Shown: piece after piece, positions 13,299 through 14,021 of the stretch
Position numbering within the stretch: the stretch's first letter is position 1
Layout: each line of letters starts with the position of its first letter
Assembly (NCBI GenBank): GCA_028684735.1
Contig: JAQUFI010000032.1
Location: 1 to 14,021, forward strand
DNA from: Bacilli bacterium
GTDB lineage: Bacteria; Bacillota_I; Bacilli_A; RF39; UBA660
DNA: 14,021 bases
Direction of reading: 5' to 3'
Notes under the pieces: model-generated
The model's database searches: none
What the model was told of the DNA's origin: nothing
What the model saw: only the letters and a program-made list of their open reading frames with translations
Translations under genes and position numbers: made by a program

Positions 13299-14021
13299 AT
13301 GAAAAAAATATTATTGATATTATTGTTATGTTGTGCCATTCAAGAAGTGAATGCCAGTAATACTTATTATTCTAAATACTCAGATTTTAGTGAATATAAA
13401 GAAGAACCTGTTATTAGTAGTGATACTGTTTTAGTTGAAACAAAAAATGTTTACCAATGGTATAAACAAGAAAAAATATTAGGAGATTATTATATTGAAG
13501 GAGAAAATAACTTAGATTTCCCGTTAATCGATCGAGAGGATTATATTTATACAGATTGGACTGAATGGAGTTCTAATATACCTTGGTATTATCCTTATCG
13601 TACTGTTGATACCAAAGATGTTATGATGTATCAACAAATCCTAAAGATTAGATATTTAATGCTTGATCCTCGTAGTCATGACTTATTGATTCCAGAAATA
13701 GAAGTATATATTGATAATATAAAAATAGATTATGATACTATTTGCTTACAATGTAATTCTAGTACTGGTGAAGGATATGATTTGAAAAAAACTTCGGTAT
13801 TGATTATTGATTTAAAAGATTATTATATGATCAATCAATTTAAACTTGTCTTATCATTATTTGACAATAGTAATCAAGCTAATACTTTTTCTTTTGGAGT
13901 AGCACGAGATATAAATAATGATAGTAAGGTATACACCTATAATGATTTTACTTTTATTGGTAAACCAGATTTTCATTATGAAATAAGTTTTGATAACTTA
14001 ACTTTATTTGAACCAGAATAT
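13299..14021 (+). CDS. Secreted protein of unknown function, N-terminal 241 residues (3' end outside window)
   Basis: I do not recognise this protein. It begins with a signal peptide (MKKILLILLLCCAIQEVNA, likely cut after Ala19); the LLLCC stretch is not a lipobox because the residue before Cys is Leu. The mature part starts with a Tyr/Ser-rich stretch, NTYYSKYSDFSEYKEE. At about 86-105 is an aromatic region with TDWTEWSSNIPWYYPYR. From about 118 on, alternating hydrophobic strands such as KIRYLMLD, EIEVYIDNIKIDY, SVLIIDL and FKLVLSLFD suggest a beta-sandwich, perhaps carbohydrate-binding-like; this is inference. Two Cys (C154, C157, four residues inclusive) follow the third strand. The ribosome site TAAGGAGGT at 13286-13294 is near perfect, 5 bases from the ATG. 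The frame stays open to the window's end. It follows clpC after a terminator and is probably its own transcription unit, though I see no clear promoter in the 50 bases between. Confidence 0.85.
   Translation, partial: MKKILLILLLCCAIQEVNASNTYYSKYSDFSEYKEEPVISSDTVLVETKNVYQWYKQEKILGDYYIEGENNLDFPLIDREDYIYTDWTEWSSNIPWYYPYRTVDTKDVMMYQQILKIRYLMLDPRSHDLLIPEIEVYIDNIKIDYDTICLQCNSSTGEGYDLKKTSVLIIDLKDYYMINQFKLVLSLFDNSNQANTFSFGVARDINNDSKVYTYNDFTFIGKPDFHYEISFDNLTLFEPEY

Noticed and set aside
13299..13340. Lipoprotein signal in the last protein (LLLCC)
   Set aside because: The residue before either Cys is Leu or Cys rather than Gly, Ala or Ser, and the Cys pair is in the middle of the hydrophobic core; signal peptidase I cleavage after VNA fits better.
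13555..13580. Thrombospondin type-1-like motif (WTEWS) in the last protein
   Set aside because: The conserved Cys pattern of that domain is absent nearby, so the likeness is limited to five residues.

Overview
The window is very AT-rich DNA from a Gram-positive-type bacterium, packed with short intergenic gaps. The gene content points to a low-GC Firmicute of the Bacilli/Erysipelotrichia/uncultured Mollicutes-relative kind: a Bacillus-like RecA followed by RNase Y, a short-M-domain ClpC, a YtgP-type MurJ, a Cse60-family small protein, a CwlO/EnvC-like M23 hydrolase and strong GGAGG ribosome sites. Trp is encoded by TGG and every frame reads through with the standard code. Cse60 and a Tyr/Pro-rich coat-like protein hint at sporulation ancestry. 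That is inference.

Layout: 1-699 is the 3' part of recA. 806-2359 is rny (RNase Y) with its own sigma-A-type promoter. 2416-2643 (minus) is a 75-residue Tyr/Pro repeat protein whose upstream region matches the sigma-K pattern. 2758-3600 is a membrane-anchored NodB-fold protein without the deacetylase catalytic residues. It converges on 3606-4532 (minus), a YtqA/YhcC-type radical SAM protein. 4643-6121 is a polytopic transporter of the DcuC/YfcC kind. 6199-8941 is a tight three-gene unit: a DUF2207-like membrane protein, a YgjP-type zinc metallopeptidase and a secreted coiled-coil M23 endopeptidase. 9001-9171 is a 56-residue Cse60-family gene, 14 bases before murJ (9186-10823), the probable lipid II flippase. 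10902-13223 is a ClpC-type unfoldase with an ambiguous start codon. 13299-14021 is the 5' part of a secreted protein I do not recognise.

The genes fall into two themes. One is housekeeping: DNA repair, RNA turnover, proteolysis and radical SAM chemistry. The other is the cell envelope: inactive deacetylase-like protein, M23 hydrolase, MurJ, coat-like protein and a secreted tail gene. Most transcription units end in a short hairpin plus T-tract that starts inside, or within a few bases of, the stop codon. There are no rRNA or tRNA genes, CRISPR arrays, IS elements or phage genes that I can see. No gene-free stretch exceeds 300 bases. I found no convincing new multi-gene system. The most unusual items are the possible AUU start of clpC, the catalytically empty NodB protein, the coat-like protein with a sporulation-type promoter, and inverted repeats overlapping the rny and cse60 leader regions.
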